Assembly (NCBI RefSeq): GCF_947072475.1
Contig: NZ_CAMTIA010000021.1
Location: 1-50,130, forward strand
Source of the DNA: an uncultured Deefgea sp.
GTDB lineage: Bacteria; Pseudomonadota; Gammaproteobacteria; Burkholderiales; Chitinibacteraceae
Reading direction: 5' to 3'
Length of the DNA: 50,130 bases
Below the pieces are notes generated by a model that was not told the origin of the DNA, made no database searches, and saw only the letters and a program-made list of their open reading frames with translations. Numbering within the stretch: the stretch's first letter is position 1; each line of letters starts with the position of its first letter. Shown piece by piece: positions 41,599 through 50,053 of the stretch. The position numbers and the translations under genes were made by a program.

Positions 41599-42342
41599 TT
41601 AATTGGGTGCCATCAAGGCTTTCTTGGCGCGCACTGCCGCATCTGATTGCGGATATTGCTCAATAATCGTAATCAGGTAATTGCGCGAGGTTTTTTTGTC
41701 GCCCATCGCCGCAGCTACGGATGCCAAGCCCAGCAGAGCATCGGCCGCTTTCGGGTCGGTTGGCGCGTTTTCTACCACGTTTTTAAATGCGCTGGTCGCA
41801 GATTTATAATCTTTACTCATCGCGTAGCTGGTGCCCAGCCAATATTGCGCTGCGGGCAGTTTGTCGCTTTTAGGAAATTCATTCGCAAATTTATTTAAAG
41901 CTGCGCTCGCGTCTTTGAATTTTTTGGCTTGTACTAAGGCCACTGCGGCATCAAAGCTCTCTTGCTCACTGGCTTGATGTACCGCTTTATTCTCGGCTTT
42001 GACTTGTTCAATCGCGCGTAAACGATTATCCAAATCGATATACAAATCTTTTTGGCGTTGAATTGCTTCATTTAAATTAAATTGCAGTACTTCATTTTGG
42101 CCATTCAGTTTGGCCAATTCATCTTTTTGCATTTCAATTTGGCGCACCAAATTGAGAATTTGTTTATTACCGGCTTCTAGTTGCTCAATGCGTATTTGAT
42201 TTTGCTGCTGCAAAGTCTGCACTTTATTGGTTAAATCGAGTACTTGCTGGCGCGCCACATTGTCATCAAATAAACCGGCTTGTGAATGCGCGCTCCAAGC
42301 CAAAAACGCCAAAGCAATCAGACTTTTTTTGAAGTGGGTCAT
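41599..42342 (-). CDS. cpoB: Tol-Pal associated TPR protein CpoB (YbgF)
   Basis: 247 residues, periplasmic. Signal peptide about 1-22 (ending AHSQA), a coiled coil (about 33-100; LTNKVQTLQQQNQIRIEQLE), then a C-terminal TPR domain with FDAAVALVQAKKFKDASAALNKF and the family ending SDAAVRAKKALM. CpoB links outer-membrane constriction to peptidoglycan synthesis with TolA. It is the last gene of the tol-pal row; a hairpin with a T-run separates it from pal, so it may have its own promoter or reduced expression. Confidence 0.94.
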   Translation of the reverse strand: MTHFKKSLIALAFLAWSAHSQAGLFDDNVARQQVLDLTNKVQTLQQQNQIRIEQLEAGNKQILNLVRQIEMQKDELAKLNGQNEVLQFNLNEAIQRQKDLYIDLDNRLRAIEQVKAENKAVHQASEQESFDAAVALVQAKKFKDASAALNKFANEFPKSDKLPAAQYWLGTSYAMSKDYKSATSAFKNVVENAPTDPKAADALLGLASVAAAMGDKKTSRNYLITIIEQYPQSDAAVRAKKALMAPN

Positions 42343-42362
42343 AAGTTAATCCGTTTTCTTAT

Positions 42363-42396
42363 AAAAAGCACAAACCCCGACCGGCGGGGCTTGTGC
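42363..42396 (-). terminator. Probable terminator/attenuator between pal and cpoB
   Basis: GCACAA/TTGTGC and CCCCG/CGGGG pair around a 5-nt loop with one mismatch (42368-42396); on the minus strand TTTTT follows. Confidence 0.75.
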
Positions 42397-42404
42397 GGAT
42401 GACG

Positions 42405-42422
42405 CTAGGGCCTATTGACGTT
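42405..42422 (+). repeat. 18-bp dispersed motif, copy 4
   Basis: CTAGGGCCTATTGACGTT, two mismatches from the consensus, in the pal-cpoB gap. Confidence 0.55.
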
Positions 42423-42460
42423 GGGGGTGCCAACGGCAATAAATCGCCAACTCGCAGTCA

Positions 42461-43000
42461 TTACTGGCTTTGCTCACCAGAGTAAACGATGTCGGCACGG
42501 CGATTGCGTGACCATGCTTCATCGGTATCACCGTTTTCTAGCGGACGCTCTTCACCAAAGCTCACCGCTTCGATTTGGCCAGCCGGTACGCCCAAAGCTT
42601 TAAGCATTGAGTTCACCGCTTCGGCGCGCTTTTGACCTAAAGCCAAATTGTATTCAGCGGTACCGCGGTTATCGGTATTGCCTTGCAAGATGATTTTAAC
42701 GTCTTTGTGGCTTAACAAAAACTTAGCGTGCGCTTGCACCATTTCATTAAAATCTGGGCGAACCACATACGAATCGTAATCAAAATAAACCCGGCGTTGC
42801 GACAACACATTGCTTGGATCGGTTAATTCTGGGTACATCGACTTGCCGCTGGTTTTGCTGGTATCAACGGTTTTGATTTCGCTGCTATTAGCGTCCTTAC
42901 CTGCATTACCCGCAGCAGGATCAACAATCGCTGCTGGTGGTGTGGTTGAACAAGCGCCTAACAAGGCGGCCATCATAATACTTAGAGCGATTTTTTTCAT
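42461..43000 (-). CDS. pal: Peptidoglycan-associated lipoprotein Pal
   Basis: 179 residues. Lipoprotein signal MKKIALSIMMAALLGAC (lipobox Cys17), a short linker, and an OmpA-like domain (about 65-178) with VYFDYDSYVV and the peptidoglycan-binding segment NTDNRGTAEYNLALGQKRA. It anchors the outer membrane to the wall and binds TolB. The start at 43000 has GGAG and the lipobox at the right place; the upstream extension runs into a palindromic repeat and is spurious. Confidence 0.96.
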   Translation of the reverse strand: MKKIALSIMMAALLGACSTTPPAAIVDPAAGNAGKDANSSEIKTVDTSKTSGKSMYPELTDPSNVLSQRRVYFDYDSYVVRPDFNEMVQAHAKFLLSHKDVKIILQGNTDNRGTAEYNLALGQKRAEAVNSMLKALGVPAGQIEAVSFGEERPLENGDTDEAWSRNRRADIVYSGEQSQ

Positions 43001-43029
43001 TTGTAGTTCTCCGATAAAAATTAAAAACT

Positions 43030-43138
43030 CACCACAGAGGCACAAAGGCACTAAGAAACTCACCACCAAATCCGACACCTAAGCGAATTAAGATGGTTAT
43101 TTTTAGTTTTTCCTGAGTGTCTCTGCGCCTCTGTGGTG
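43030..43138. repeat. CACCACAGAGGC inverted repeat between tolB and pal
   Basis: CACCACAGAGGC (43030-43041) and GCCTCTGTGGTG (43127-43138) are inverted. A related inverted repeat lies between tolR and tolQ (45814-45889), and a half copy near 7670-7710. Confidence 0.75.
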
Positions 43139-43166
43139 ATCGATTTTGACCTGCTTGTGGACAATA

Positions 43167-44438
43167 TTAGCGCAGCATCGGCCCCCAAGCAGGCTGACGA
43201 ACTTCACCGTTAGGCGACTTCAAGCGTTGTTTGACTTTGCCATCGCTAGATACAATCGCCAATGTGCCACGGCGACCAATATCAGTTTCGTACAAAATCA
43301 TCGCCCCATTGGGGGCAAACGACGGAGAGTCGTCCATCGTACTCGACGTTAGGGTATTGCTCCGCCGCGTATTCAAATCCATGACCGCAACACGATACCC
43401 GTTGTCGCGGGTAATGTAAGTCATATATTTACCATCGGGCGAGACTTTGGCGCTGGCATTGTAAGCGCCAGAAAAAGTCAGCCGCTCGGCATTGCCGCCA
43501 TTGAGGCTAGAGCGATAAATTTGCGGGCTACCGCCACGATCTGAAGTAAAAAGAATGCTCTGACCATCGGTAGTGAAGGTCGGTTCCGTATTAATTTCAC
43601 CGCCTTGGCTAACGCGGCGCGGATTACTGCCATCAACATTCACCAAAAAGATCTGGCTGCCGCCGTCTTTAGTCAACACCACCGCCAATTGACGACCATC
43701 GGGCGACCAAGCGGGCGCTGAATTACTGCCTTTAAAATTAGCCGCAGTCCAACGCTTACCCGTCGCTAACTCATGCACATACACCACCGGTTTTTCTAAT
43801 TCAAACGACACATACGCCAGCTTGCCACCATCGGGCGACCATTTTGGCGACATAATCGGCATTCTAGATTTCAATACCGTTTGCGCGCCATAGCCATCGG
43901 CATCGGCCACTTGCAATTGATAGCTCTTGCCGTTTTTCAACACATAGGCAATTCGCGAAGCAAAAGCGCCCGGCTTGCCGGTGATTTTGGCGTAAATCAT
44001 ATCGGCAATTTGATGGCTAATCCGGCGTAATTGATTCGGGCTGCCGCGTTTTTCAAACGCAATGAGCTCTTGCTTGCTGGCGACATCAATCAGCCAAAAC
44101 TTCACCAATACTTGCCCGCCCTCATTGAGCATCTGCCCAATCACCGCATACTGCGCGCCACCGGCTTGCAAGGCAGCATAATTTAGCGCGGCAGGGGTAT
44201 AGGCCTGCAAGCTAGGATCATTAAAGTTCAGCACCTTAAACACCCCACTGGTATTTAAATCACTGGCAATCACTGGCGTAACCGACTGTCGATCGAGCTG
44301 CTCATTTTGAAACGGCAAAATCGCAATCGGATACTGCTGGCTACCCACGCCAACCACTTCGATGGTCATATCTGCTTGCGCCACACTGCTGGCAAGCAAG
44401 AGTAAAAAGGTCAACTGACGAAATACACGTTGCAACAC
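43167..44438 (-). CDS. tolB: Tol-Pal system beta-propeller protein TolB
   Basis: 423 residues, periplasmic. Signal peptide about 1-22 (SSVAQA then DMTIEVVG), an N-terminal alpha/beta domain (about 23-160), then a six-bladed propeller from WSPDGGKLAYVS-type WD40-like repeats (KWSPDG, AWSPDG, FTTDGQ, KVSPDG, FAPNG). It shuttles between Pal and TolA. The start is GTG with AGGAG 6 nt upstream. It follows tolA by 17 nt. Confidence 0.96.
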   Translation of the reverse strand: MLQRVFRQLTFLLLLASSVAQADMTIEVVGVGSQQYPIAILPFQNEQLDRQSVTPVIASDLNTSGVFKVLNFNDPSLQAYTPAALNYAALQAGGAQYAVIGQMLNEGGQVLVKFWLIDVASKQELIAFEKRGSPNQLRRISHQIADMIYAKITGKPGAFASRIAYVLKNGKSYQLQVADADGYGAQTVLKSRMPIMSPKWSPDGGKLAYVSFELEKPVVYVHELATGKRWTAANFKGSNSAPAWSPDGRQLAVVLTKDGGSQIFLVNVDGSNPRRVSQGGEINTEPTFTTDGQSILFTSDRGGSPQIYRSSLNGGNAERLTFSGAYNASAKVSPDGKYMTYITRDNGYRVAVMDLNTRRSNTLTSSTMDDSPSFAPNGAMILYETDIGRRGTLAIVSSDGKVKQRLKSPNGEVRQPAWGPMLR

Positions 44439-44455
44439 ACTATTCTCCTAAGTCA

Positions 44456-45355
44456 TTACTCTTTGGGGGAAAATTCCCAGCGAATATCACGGTAATCATT
44501 AAATGTTGCGCCAGCTGGCGGTTTAGGGAATGGCGCATACAACTGAATTGCGCGCTTCACCGCTTCATCCCATTTCGGGTCGCCACTGGCCTTGATTAAC
44601 TCAATCTGGCGAATCTCACCGCTGGGCAATAAATGAATCTTATACGTCACGCGTGGATTTTGATTGCTTGGGGTATAAACAATCTTCTGTTTAATATCTT
44701 GCCCCACGCCACGCGCATAGCCTTCACCTACGCCCGAACCCTTGCCTTTACCTGCACCACCCGTCGCGCCAACGGTATCACCGGTGCCACCGACTTTACC
44801 GCCGGCTTTGGCGTTAGGATTGGGTTTGCTCTGCGTATCGGCACCTAATAAATTATCAAAGCCCAAGGCGCTTTCTAATTCGCTCTTCGGTTTTTTCACT
44901 TCGGCTTTTTTCACTTCGGCTTTTTTCGGCGCGACGCTGGCTTTGGCTGGCGGCGGCGCCACGCTTGGCTTGGCCGTCGCCACTGGGGTCGGCTTGGCAG
45001 TCGGTTTAGCGCTTGGCGTTGCCGTTGGTTTGACCGTCGGTGTTGGTGTCGGTGTTGGTTTTGCTGTTGGCTTGGCTTGGATTTTTTCCGTCACCACATC
45101 CGGCACTTTGATTGGATCAATTTGCGGCTCAACTTTCGCCACCACTTTGCGCTCCGGTTTGGCTTCAACCACGGGCTGGCGCACAGGGGCGGGCGGCGGC
45201 GCGCCCCATAATTCGACCACCACAGGATCGGGCTGCTTGGTTTTCCATTGCACAGAAAACAGCAATAATCCGAGCAACAGCAAATGCATCGCGATGGCTA
45301 AAACCAGCGCCAGACCTTGATGTTCAGACGGATAATTGGATTGATTTGGCTTCAT
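44456..45355 (-). CDS. tolA: Tol-Pal energy-transducing protein TolA
   Basis: 299 residues. One N-terminal membrane helix (about 15-36), then a long low-complexity periplasmic spacer: Pro/Lys-rich, with TPTPTPT and KPTAKPT repeats (about 85-150), then Gly-rich stretches. The C-terminal TonB-like domain (about 215-299) has VTYKIHLLPSGEIRQIELIK and AIQLYAPFPKPP. It couples TolQR proton flow to TolB-Pal. The spacer is of the Pro/Thr kind rather than the Ala/Lys/Glu helix of E. coli. Its ATG overlaps the tolR stop (TAATG). Confidence 0.94.
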   Translation of the reverse strand: MKPNQSNYPSEHQGLALVLAIAMHLLLLGLLLFSVQWKTKQPDPVVVELWGAPPPAPVRQPVVEAKPERKVVAKVEPQIDPIKVPDVVTEKIQAKPTAKPTPTPTPTVKPTATPSAKPTAKPTPVATAKPSVAPPPAKASVAPKKAEVKKAEVKKPKSELESALGFDNLLGADTQSKPNPNAKAGGKVGGTGDTVGATGGAGKGKGSGVGEGYARGVGQDIKQKIVYTPSNQNPRVTYKIHLLPSGEIRQIELIKASGDPKWDEAVKRAIQLYAPFPKPPAGATFNDYRDIRWEFSPKE

Positions 45356-45768
45356 TACTGCTGTGAGACCTGTAAAGCAACTCGGGGGATTTCGGCCATG
45401 CGTAGCGCGTCGGTGGTTTGCATCACGGCGTCATAGCGAACATTTTTATCCGCAGCGATCACCACAGGGCGCTCAGTTCCGGCGGCTGCATCCACTTTGA
45501 TTTTAATCGCCGCAGCGAGCGCCTTGGCGTCGGGATAAGACGTGACTTCTTGACCGTCTTTGAGCGAAATCGCGCCATCTTTATCAATATCCACCGTCAT
45601 TGGATTGCCAGTCACTTGCTGGCTTGATTTGCCAGCTGAAGGCAACTCGACCAAACCCGAAGGCATTCCCGGTGCGGCCACCATAAAGATCACCAATAGC
45701 ACCAACATCACATCAACATAGGGCACGACATTAATTTCATTCTTAGCACGGCGAGGGCGACGAGCCAT
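45355..45768 (-). CDS. tolR: Tol-Pal proton channel subunit TolR (ExbD family)
   Basis: 137 residues. A single membrane helix follows a basic N-terminus; NVVPYVDVMLVLLVIFMV contains the Asp that takes part in proton flow. The periplasmic domain (about 45-137) has the typical ALAAAIKIKV and VVIAADKNVRYDAVMQ strands. It works with TolQ to energise TolA. It overlaps tolA by one base and is separated from tolQ by a repeat-bearing gap. Confidence 0.95.
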   Translation of the reverse strand: MARRPRRAKNEINVVPYVDVMLVLLVIFMVAAPGMPSGLVELPSAGKSSQQVTGNPMTVDIDKDGAISLKDGQEVTSYPDAKALAAAIKIKVDAAAGTERPVVIAADKNVRYDAVMQTTDALRMAEIPRVALQVSQQ

Positions 45769-45813
45769 AAGATCAATCCTTAGAATATGGCGACAATGAA
45801 CAGCTAAGTCTTA

Positions 45814-45889
45814 AACCACAGAGACACCGAGGCACGGAGAAATTCAAAATCGAAGTTGTTTTTCTCTGCGCCTCTGCGCCGCGGTGGTT
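45814..45889. repeat. ACCACAGAG inverted repeat between tolQ and tolR
   Basis: Imperfect inverted repeat with outer ends AACCAC and GTGGTT; related to 43030-43138. Confidence 0.7.
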
Positions 45890-45904
45890 CAATATTTTTT
45901 GTAC

Positions 45905-46582
45905 TTAGCGCCCAATTTGGCGTTGCAACACATTGGAGAATTCTTCAATAAACGTATCAAAACGACCGGCTAAACGATCCACATCATGCGCAAAGCGGTT
46001 ATACGCCACCACGGCAGGAATCGCGGCAAATAAGCCAATTGCTGTGGCCACCAAAGCCTCGGCAATATGCGGTGCCACCGTGGCTAAAGTCGCTTGGCCA
46101 ACATTACCCAAGCCTTTAAACGCATACATAATCCCCCACACCGTACCAAACAAACCAATGTAAGGGCTGACTGAACCGACCGAGGCCAAAAACGAAGTGT
46201 GCTTATCTAAATAATCGAGCTCACGCTGGCAAGACGCCCGCATTGCGCGCCGGGTTCCTTCCATGACATCGGATAATTCCATGCCCGATTTTTGGCGCAA
46301 TTTTAAAAACTCGCTAAACCCGGCCATAAAGATTTTTTCCATGCCGATATTGTTGCGGCTGTGTTTTACCTGCTCATACAAGGCATTCAAGTCCGAGCCG
46401 CTCCAAAAGCGATCTTCAAATTCATCGGTGTGTTTTTTGGCGGTACTTAAAGTGAAATGCTTGGTAAAAATATGCCACCACGACATGAACGACAGCGCCA
46501 ATAACAACACCATCACCATCTGAACGACCAAGCTCGCTTGCAACACCAAGCTAATAATCGACATATCTTCAACAGGTGCCAT
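45905..46582 (-). CDS. tolQ: Tol-Pal proton channel subunit TolQ (ExbB/MotA family)
   Basis: 225 residues. Three membrane helices (about 14-36, 130-152, 165-190), the last with APHIAEALVATAIGLFAAIPAVVAYN, the MotA/ExbB signature. The start at 46582 has GGAG upstream; a TTG inside that site is rejected. The usual upstream partner ybgC is missing: the 286 bp to ruvB contain no credible gene. Confidence 0.95.
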   Translation of the reverse strand: MAPVEDMSIISLVLQASLVVQMVMVLLLALSFMSWWHIFTKHFTLSTAKKHTDEFEDRFWSGSDLNALYEQVKHSRNNIGMEKIFMAGFSEFLKLRQKSGMELSDVMEGTRRAMRASCQRELDYLDKHTSFLASVGSVSPYIGLFGTVWGIMYAFKGLGNVGQATLATVAPHIAEALVATAIGLFAAIPAVVAYNRFAHDVDRLAGRFDTFIEEFSNVLQRQIGR

Positions 46583-46883
46583 GTAGCAAAACTCCAAATA
46601 GGGCTCGGCAAACTCGAGTCACTGCCCGATTTTGCATTTAAGGTAAAAAAATTGATTCGCCAACGAAGCGCACAACGCGGCTGCGATATTGCCCGACGGC
46701 GCAAACTTGGCACGCTGATGGGTGCGGCCAAGCTGCCGCGTCGGCAATAGGATACGGTCACATCGACCATTGGAGTGGCCGGACCACAAAAAGTTTACTT
46801 ATTTTACGGGATTTATCCGCGGTCAATCGATGAAGTTTTAATGGAATGGCATAAATTGCGTATTATTTACACGAAGTTGTCGA
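46583..46883. other. Intergenic region between ruvB and tolQ
   Basis: No credible gene. A short hairpin TGCCG ... CGGCA is at about 46733-46747. It presumably carries the tol promoter, and ybgC is not present. Confidence 0.55.
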
Positions 46884-47924
46884 CTACTCCGTTTTTGGCG
46901 CTTCTAATCCAAAATGTAGATAAGCGCTTAAAGTCGCCATTCGACCACGCGGCGTGCGTTGCAAAAAGCCTTGCTGGATTAAATACGGCTCAATCACTTC
47001 TTCGATAGTGTCGGAGGATTCACCAATCGCCGCCGCCACATTGTCCAAGCCCACTGGGCCACCGGCAAATTTATCCAAAATCGCGCGTAATACTTTTCTA
47101 TCCATCACATCCAAACCGGCATGATCGACGTCGAGCATTTGCAGCGCTGCGTCGGCCACTTCGCGGGTGACTTTGCCATCGTGTTTCACTTCGGCAAAGT
47201 CGCGCACCCGCCGCAATAATCGATTGGCAATTCGCGGCGTGCCGCGTGAGCGACGCGCCACTTCAAACGCGCCCGCTTCGTCCATCTCTACCTGCATCAA
47301 GCTAGCCGAACGCGTCACGATGCGGGTTAGCTCTTCGGGCGTATAAAACTCTAAACGCGCCACAATGCCAAAGCGATCACGCAGCGGATTGGTCAACATC
47401 CCCGCGCGCGTGGTCGCGCCAATCAAGGTAAACGGCGGTAGATCGAGTTTGACTGAGCGCGCCGCAGGGCCTTCGCCAATCATAATATCGAGCTGAAAGT
47501 CTTCGAGCGCGGGGTAGAGGATTTCTTCCACCACTGGCGAGAGTCGATGGATTTCATCAATAAACAATACGTCGTGCGGCTCAAGATTGGTCAGCAATGC
47601 CGCCAAATCGCCAGCGCGTTCCAACACCGGCCCCGACGTTTGCCGCAAATTCACTCCCAATTCGCGGGAAATAATATGCGCTAGCGTGGTCTTACCCAGG
47701 CCCGGCGGGCCAAACAACAACACATGATCGAGCGCTTCGCCGCGCTTTTTCGCCGCTTCGATAAAAATCTCCAGCTGGCCGCGCGCCTTCATTTGCCCCA
47801 CGTATTCGTCGAGCAATTTAGGCCGTAAAGCCCGCTCTTGCATGTCTTCATTGCTGGAAATTTTTTGCGCCGCAATCAATCGATCGGGCGGCGGAGCTGA
47901 AAACAGCGAGTCAGTTTCGATCAT
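46884..47924 (-). CDS. ruvB: Holliday junction branch migration helicase RuvB
   Basis: 346 residues, AAA+ ATPase of the RuvAB branch migration complex. Walker A GPPGLGKT is at 72-79, Walker [11 protein letters not shown] follows, then the sensor GATTRAG and the C-terminal winged helix with [12 protein letters not shown]. It follows ruvA with a 123-bp gap containing a 51-bp repeat that ends 16 nt before its ATG; the Shine-Dalgarno sequence is weak, so expression relative to ruvA may be affected. ruvC is not in the window. Confidence 0.97.
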   Translation of the reverse strand: MIETDSLFSAPPPDRLIAAQKISSNEDMQERALRPKLLDEYVGQMKARGQLEIFIEAAKKRGEALDHVLLFGPPGLGKTTLAHIISRELGVNLRQTSGPVLERAGDLAALLTNLEPHDVLFIDEIHRLSPVVEEILYPALEDFQLDIMIGEGPAARSVKLDLPPFTLIGATTRAGMLTNPLRDRFGIVARLEFYTPEELTRIVTRSASLMQVEMDEAGAFEVARRSRGTPRIANRLLRRVRDFAEVKHDGKVTREVADAALQMLDVDHAGLDVMDRKVLRAILDKFAGGPVGLDNVAAAIGESSDTIEEVIEPYLIQQGFLQRTPRGRMATLSAYLHFGLEAPKTE

Positions 47925-47940
47925 GATTTTTACTTTTAGT

Positions 47941-47991
47941 TAGGTATATAAACCCAGACATTGAAAATCAAAGGCTGCAGCTCTATACCAT
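47941..47991. repeat. 51-bp palindromic repeat, copy 10 of 11
   Basis: Ends TAGGTAT and TATACCAT, exactly 51 bp, lying within the ruvA-ruvB gap. Confidence 0.8.
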
Positions 47992-48047
47992 TGCCGTGCT
48001 AAGCAGTAGGCGATGCCACGCAGATTCTACCGGCGATTCAAAACGCC

Positions 48048-48641
48048 TTAGCCTTTGGCCAACGATTTCAACGCCATCCGAATCCCTGTTGATACATCGG
48101 CGTCGATTGGCAAGGTTTTCATCGCCATATTGGCTTCGCGCTCGTTGTAGCCCAAGGCCAGCAAGGCGTTGAGAATATCACTTCGATCATCGGGCGTGGT
48201 GGTGAATGGCAGACCGCCTGGCGTGCTGGTTAAGCTGCTGGTCGCGAGCTTACCGCGTAATTCGAGCACTAAACGCTCGGCAGTTTTTTTGCCGATGCCG
48301 GGGATGGTCGATAGGCGCTTAATGTCTTCGGCGGCTACTGCGCTGGCTAACTCGTCAGCACCCATGCCCGATAAAATCGCCAAGGCAATTTTGGCGCCAA
48401 TGCCCGAAACTTTAATCAGGGTACGAAAGCTATTGCGCTCGTCTTTACTGGCAAAACCGTACAGCAATTGCGCGTCTTCTCGCACCAATAAATGCGTAAA
48501 CAGCGTGGTTTTTTCACCCAAATGCGGCAGCACATAAAAAGTGCTCATCGGCACATCCACTTCATAACCAACGCCATTCACGTCAATCACAATATGCGGT
48601 GGCTGTTTTTCGAGAATAAGGCCAGTAAGACGTCCGATCAT
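48048..48641 (-). CDS. ruvA: Holliday junction-binding protein RuvA
   Basis: 197 residues, tetrameric junction-binding partner of RuvB. N-terminal OB fold ([21 protein letters not shown]), two helix-hairpin-helix motifs ([13 protein letters not shown] and [13 protein letters not shown]), and a C-terminal RuvB-binding domain (about 150-197). AAGGAAA lies before the ATG. It opens the ruvAB pair; a LexA-like box is not convincing upstream. Confidence 0.97.
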   Translation of the reverse strand: MIGRLTGLILEKQPPHIVIDVNGVGYEVDVPMSTFYVLPHLGEKTTLFTHLLVREDAQLLYGFASKDERNSFRTLIKVSGIGAKIALAILSGMGADELASAVAAEDIKRLSTIPGIGKKTAERLVLELRGKLATSSLTSTPGGLPFTTTPDDRSDILNALLALGYNEREANMAMKTLPIDADVSTGIRMALKSLAKG

Positions 48642-48810
48642 GCGCTGATTTCCTTAAAGTGGAGCAAAAGAGTCGCCAATTCATTATCACAACTGTCGAC
48701 AACACAGAGCTCTAGCCTTCGGCCGAGCTATCAATGCGCTCAATTGTAACAGCGAATACTGGACGTTCGTTCACTTTGAAATCAGCGGGCCGCAAATAAG
48801 CCGCTATTGA

Positions 48811-49446
48811 CTAAAAATCTCGCGTCGATTTGGCATAGCGCATGACAAAAAGCGCCACAATCAACGTGGCCGCCGCAAAGCCCGCCAGCACATCGCTAAA
48901 ATAATGCACGCCTAAAACCACACGCGATAAGCCACACACCACGGCAAACAATAGCGCTAAGCAATAAAACAAACTTTGTCGCTCGGGATAGCGCTGCGCA
49001 AAAATAAACGCTACGCCCATCGACAGCGTCCACGCCGCCATCGAATGGCCACTGGGAAACGAGGGCGAACTGGCGTGCGCCAAATGCAACAGCTCGGGTC
49101 GGGGTCTTTGCACCGTGTATTTAATCGCCGCCGCTAAGGCCCAGCACGCGCCCACGCTCAGCGGTAAACCGATGGCGGCCAGCCGATCTGAGCGCCAAAA
49201 ATACGCCGCCAACACCACGGCCAGCAACAGCGAACCGGTAAAGCTCATTAGCGCGGCCAAGATCTGGCTCAACTGCACGGGGCCGTTATACAGCGCTTGG
49301 CTCATCACCACGTCAAGGGTATTTAAGTAAGCACGATCCAGCGACAAAATCAGCAGTAGCAATAGCGCTATGCCCGCCAGCGCCAGCCATTGAAAGCGCC
49401 GCACGGCCTGAGAGTTATGATTTTGCCGTAAGCTAAAAGAGCGCAT
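48811..49446 (-). CDS. PAP2 family membrane phosphatase
   Basis: 211 residues with about six membrane helices. The three PAP2 motifs are complete: KYTVQRPRPE (motif 1), PSGHSMAAW (motif 2, catalytic His) and SRVVLGVHYFSDVLAG (motif 3). It likely removes phosphate from undecaprenyl pyrophosphate or phosphatidate at the periplasmic face; the substrate is not determined. GGAAG lies before the ATG. Same strand as ruvA but 169 nt away. Confidence 0.92.
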   Translation of the reverse strand: MRSFSLRQNHNSQAVRRFQWLALAGIALLLLLILSLDRAYLNTLDVVMSQALYNGPVQLSQILAALMSFTGSLLLAVVLAAYFWRSDRLAAIGLPLSVGACWALAAAIKYTVQRPRPELLHLAHASSPSFPSGHSMAAWTLSMGVAFIFAQRYPERQSLFYCLALLFAVVCGLSRVVLGVHYFSDVLAGFAAATLIVALFVMRYAKSTRDF

Positions 49447-49522
49447 TTAATTCTTCCAAATCAATTTTGCGCGATTCTAACTGAGCCAAAAATGACAGTG
49501 TGGGTAATAAGTCATACGTATT

Positions 49523-49990
49523 TCAAAACCAAGCGCCGCCATGCGCCCCGACTACGCCAGCGCCAACGGTAAGCAAACTGAGCGCGAGTAAAGCGTAATG
49601 CAAGCGTTGCAACAAGCGCATCGTTGCCGCTGGATCAAGCTGTGCTTTGCGCTTTAACCAGCGATGTATCAGCCACGGCTCCAGCACAAACAACATCAAG
49701 CTAAAGATACCCCATGTGACAATCATCGCCCATAGCCACCAGGTATCGGCCAACCGCGACCAAGTATCGCTGAGATACAGCATCGCTAAGCCCGAAATCA
49801 GCACAATTTGCGTAGTGAATTTGGCCTGCAAACCAAAACGATGCTCTAGCTTTTCAAACAAAGCATAATCATCGCCGCTGCGGCGCAGCGCCGGAATCAG
49901 AATCGTCGTCACAAAGGCCACGCCGCCAATCCACAACACCACGCCCAACACATGCAGCCCACGCCATAGCGCGTAATCGTTGATGGTCAT
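49523..49990 (-). CDS. CopD-like / DUF2269-like four-helix membrane protein
   Basis: 155 residues, four membrane helices (about 12-32, 57-76, 86-106, 132-150). The N-terminal LHVLGVVLWIGGVAF with a membrane His, and the later LQRLHYALLALS, resemble CopD-type and related b-heme-like integral proteins. I cannot fix the function. Its ATG (49988-49990) directly abuts a 51-bp repeat, whose minus-strand AGAGG about 9 nt upstream could act as the ribosome binding site. Confidence 0.75.
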   Translation of the reverse strand: MTINDYALWRGLHVLGVVLWIGGVAFVTTILIPALRRSGDDYALFEKLEHRFGLQAKFTTQIVLISGLAMLYLSDTWSRLADTWWLWAMIVTWGIFSLMLFVLEPWLIHRWLKRKAQLDPAATMRLLQRLHYALLALSLLTVGAGVVGAHGGAWF

Positions 49991-50040
49991 AGGTATTGGC
50001 CTCTAGGCTTTGCTAGTAAAAAGTTATGCAGATATACCTG
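49990..50040. repeat. 51-bp palindromic repeat, copy 11 of 11
   Basis: Ends TAGGTAT and TATACCTG, exactly 51 bp, sharing its first base with the start codon of the CopD-like gene. After 13 nt follows TTGTTCAGATGAGGTGTTGA, similar to the left end of the MITE-like elements. Confidence 0.8.
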
Positions 50041-50053
50041 TATATATTTGGTG

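Noticed and set aside
44742-45320. 192-codon plus-strand frame opposite tolA
   Set aside because: It is a shadow of the Pro/Thr/Lys-rich TolA spacer; TolA has clear family motifs and start context.
46513-46770. Frame upstream of tolQ that could have been ybgC
   Set aside because: The translation shows no thioesterase features and overlaps tolQ in another frame; it has no ribosome binding site.
48690-48705. LexA-like box upstream of ruvA (CTGT ... ACAG)
   Set aside because: The half sites are spaced by 7 bases instead of the 8 of the usual CTGT-N8-ACAG box, so it is not convincing.
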